DNA from: Flagellimonas pacifica
Lineage (GTDB): Bacteria; Bacteroidota; Bacteroidia; Flavobacteriales; Flavobacteriaceae
Direction of reading: 5' to 3'
Length of the DNA stretch: 64,000 bases
Assembly: GCF_900215465.1 (NCBI RefSeq)
Contig: NZ_OBEH01000002.1
Span: forward strand, 432,937-496,936
A program made the position numbers and the translations under genes. The notes beneath the pieces are model-generated. The model was not told the DNA's origin. It made no database searches and saw only the letters and a program-made list of their open reading frames with translations. This document shows, piece by piece, positions 62,565 through 64,000 of the stretch (positions are counted from its first letter, which is position 1; each line of letters begins with the position of its first letter).

Positions 62565-62585
62565 TTCGACGAGCTCAGTATGACA
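62565..62585. repeat. REP-like half repeat
   Basis: TTCGACGAGCTCAGTATGAC and the following A resemble one arm of the inverted repeat at 48762-48834 (shared TCGAC...GCTC...TGACA). It sits between the flippase gene and the convergent Arg-rich protein gene. Confidence 0.5.
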
Positions 62586-62603
62586 AAGCAACTGTAACCC
62601 AAA

Positions 62604-62640
62604 AAGAAACCCCGTAGCGGATAAATCCAACTACGGGGTA
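62604..62640 (-). terminator. Terminator of the Arg/Ser-repeat protein gene
   Basis: On the minus strand ACCCCGTAG and CTACGGGGT (9-bp stem, 13-base loop) are followed by TTTCTTTTTG. It ends the minus-strand transcript 28 bp after the stop codon. Confidence 0.75.
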
Positions 62641-62667
62641 AACAACTAACCAACCTAAAAACTATCT

Positions 62668-63954
62668 TTATTGCACTCGTCTAGAGCTTCTTGATCTAGT
62701 ACCTGAGTTGCTACTTCTTTTATAATTTGTGTTTCCACTTCTCTTAACAGTAGTCTTTGTACTTCTGGAAACCGTTCTTTTGGGAGCACTGCTTCTACTT
62801 GCTACCGATCTACCTGTACTTTTTCTGGCCTGCGGCTTTCTGTAGGTACTTGAGGTACTTCTAGTAACAGTTCTACTTCTTGGGGTAGAGGTTACTTCTC
62901 GTTTTGTGACTGTTCGGCTATTTGGCCTTTTTGTCACCTGCTTTTGGGTAACGGTTCTACCATTGTTATTACTTCTCGAAGCTGTACTTCCTCTTCTGTA
63001 ATCACTTTGTTTAACAGTTCTGCTACTTGGTTTACGTGTCACTTGTCTTTGTGTAACAGTTCTACCATTGTTGTTACTTCGTGAAGCAGTGCTTCCTCTT
63101 CTGTAATCACTTTGCTTTATAGTTCTACCAGTGCTATTATTATTTCTTCTCACTTTGTTGTTGGAACGACTTACTGTATTTCCTTTTCTATAATCATTAT
63201 GTCCAACACTTCTATTACTTCTTCCATAATTGCTTCCATCTCTTCTAACACTATGGTTGCGTCTGGATACTCTTTTGTCATTTCTATAGATATTATCTCT
63301 TCTGTAATGTCTGTCGTTTCTGTATGTTTTACCAACAGAGGCATAACTTCTTCTATAGTTATTCCTATAGGGTCTGTAATAGGTATATCTAATTGGTCTG
63401 TAATATCTTCTATATGGTCTAGTATATACATTACAATAAGATACAGCTGGTCTTACAAAGTACCTATGGAAAGGTCTATACGCATAATGTCTGTTATAAA
63501 TGTTGATATATCCGGTACAATGGCTAAAAGCACCGCCATTATAGAAAACATTTAGTCCACCAACTCTGCGAACACGACCATTTCGGTACCAAACGTCTAC
63601 GTCTCCTATTTGAGAAACACGTCCGTAATAGTCATAATAGACAGGAATATTTTCTACTTGAACTATTGCTCCATAGTCGTCATACTGTACATAAGGATTA
63701 TAGTTGTATCCTGAGTTGAAGGTGATGCCCACATTGCCAATTCTGGCTCCGACACCAACATTTACTTGATTATCAATGTAAAAATCGAACTCACCATCTG
63801 GGTATACTGAAAAAGTTACCCCATTCTCTACAAAGATGAATGAGTTCCCGTATCGATAAGCACTATTGATAAATGATCTATCTTCTATTTTGGCTGCATG
63901 GATGCTTGGAGCACCCAACAGAACTGCTGCTATAATGAGTACTAACTTTTTCAT
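62668..63954 (-). CDS. Secreted, very basic Arg/Ser/Thr-rich repeat protein
   Basis: A 428-residue protein with a signal peptide ending near PSIHAA. The N-terminal third (about residues 25-150) is a beta-rich region with repeated motifs such as GARIGNVGI and YYGRVSQIGDVDVWYRNGRV. The middle is Tyr/Arg-rich (RPYRRYYRPIRYTYYR), and the last half is an extremely basic low-complexity region. It contains a 35-residue unit (KQSDYRRGSTASRSNNNGRT and the following 15 residues) in two near-perfect tandem copies plus a shorter third. The DNA repeats with a 105-bp period (for example near 62957 and 63062). Its function is unknown; binding to nucleic acid or acidic polysaccharide is a guess. Confidence 0.8.
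   Translation of the reverse strand: MKKLVLIIAAVLLGAPSIHAAKIEDRSFINSAYRYGNSFIFVENGVTFSVYPDGEFDFYIDNQVNVGVGARIGNVGITFNSGYNYNPYVQYDDYGAIVQVENIPVYYDYYGRVSQIGDVDVWYRNGRVRRVGGLNVFYNGGAFSHCTGYINIYNRHYAYRPFHRYFVRPAVSYCNVYTRPYRRYYRPIRYTYYRPYRNNYRRSYASVGKTYRNDRHYRRDNIYRNDKRVSRRNHSVRRDGSNYGRSNRSVGHNDYRKGNTVSRSNNKVRRNNNSTGRTIKQSDYRRGSTASRSNNNGRTVTQRQVTRKPSSRTVKQSDYRRGSTASRSNNNGRTVTQKQVTKRPNSRTVTKREVTSTPRSRTVTRSTSSTYRKPQARKSTGRSVASRSSAPKRTVSRSTKTTVKRSGNTNYKRSSNSGTRSRSSRRVQ
62920..63129 (-). repeat. Tandem 105-bp coding repeat
   Basis: The same coding segment occurs twice with a period of 105 bp (the marker CTACCATTGTT starts at 62957 and 63062). It encodes the 35-residue repeats of the basic secreted protein. 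Such repeats can vary in number between strains. Confidence 0.75.
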
Positions 63955-64000
63955 ACTATAGGGTTTTAAATTCTGAATGCAATTATTTACATTCCGAAAA

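Noticed and set aside
62920..63129. The tandem 105-bp repeats as a CRISPR array
   Set aside because: The units are contiguous, lie within an open reading frame and have no unique spacers.
63112..63555. A 147-residue Ile/Ser-rich open frame on the + strand
   Set aside because: It is the antisense image of the Arg/Ser-rich repeat gene; its composition is the complement of that coding repeat.

Overview
The window is a stretch of ordinary chromosome from a member of the Flavobacteriaceae (Bacteroidota); I cannot fix the genus. The evidence is the low G+C, the many exact TAnnTTTG (-7) promoter elements, the near absence of Shine-Dalgarno sequences, and lineage-typical genes: bshB1, a CcsB-CcsA fusion, DUF2853, DUF4834, a CAL67264-type small membrane protein and a dispersed menaquinone cluster. 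There is no rRNA, insertion sequence, prophage or CRISPR array. I found one tRNA gene and one programmed frameshift (prfB).

Layout. 1-2.8 kb: a DoxX-like membrane protein divergent from an ECF sigma factor, with a di-haem cytochrome c lipoprotein downstream; an 18-bp perfect palindrome lies between the divergent genes. 3-9.7 kb: cytochrome c maturation (CcsBA), a MATE exporter with a structured leader, a cystathionine gamma-synthase family enzyme and bacillithiol deacetylase. 9.7-13.8 kb: a TPR histidine kinase, tRNA-His and a secreted M28 peptidase. 13.8-18 kb: a hydroxyproline-catabolism module (AraC regulator, deaminase, epimerase, D-amino-acid oxidoreductase).

20-32.6 kb: the menaquinone region, menI-menF-menD-DUF2853, cvfB, a SPOR-like protein, menA, menC-CPBP protease-menE. 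A LytTR response regulator and a TPR/HisKA_2 kinase sit between menA and menC, separated from each other by a 461-bp intergenic region with repeated CACAAC motifs and two terminator-like hairpins. menB is absent from the window. 32.6-45.2 kb: secreted peptidase, acyl-CoA carboxylase beta subunit, Gfo/Idh oxidoreductase, EttA, fumarase, ArsC-like protein and prfB, plus small or unknown secreted and membrane proteins including a 57-residue one at 42901.

45-56 kb: a large zinc metalloprotease, threonine aldolase, YbaB, a prolyl oligopeptidase, then a cysteine/cysteate synthase-like enzyme, an alpha-oxoamine synthase and a GNAT acyltransferase. These last three together suggest sulfonolipid or sphingolipid synthesis. 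56-64 kb: an outer-membrane beta-barrel, DUF4834, a YfhO - glycosyltransferase - flippase surface-glycan operon, and a very basic Arg/Ser repeat protein.

Most genes are core metabolism, envelope and respiration. I did not find a clearly new system. The best leads are the candidate sulfonolipid locus, the repeats around the LytTR/kinase pair, the DoxX-sigma palindrome, and the very basic segments on three secreted proteins.
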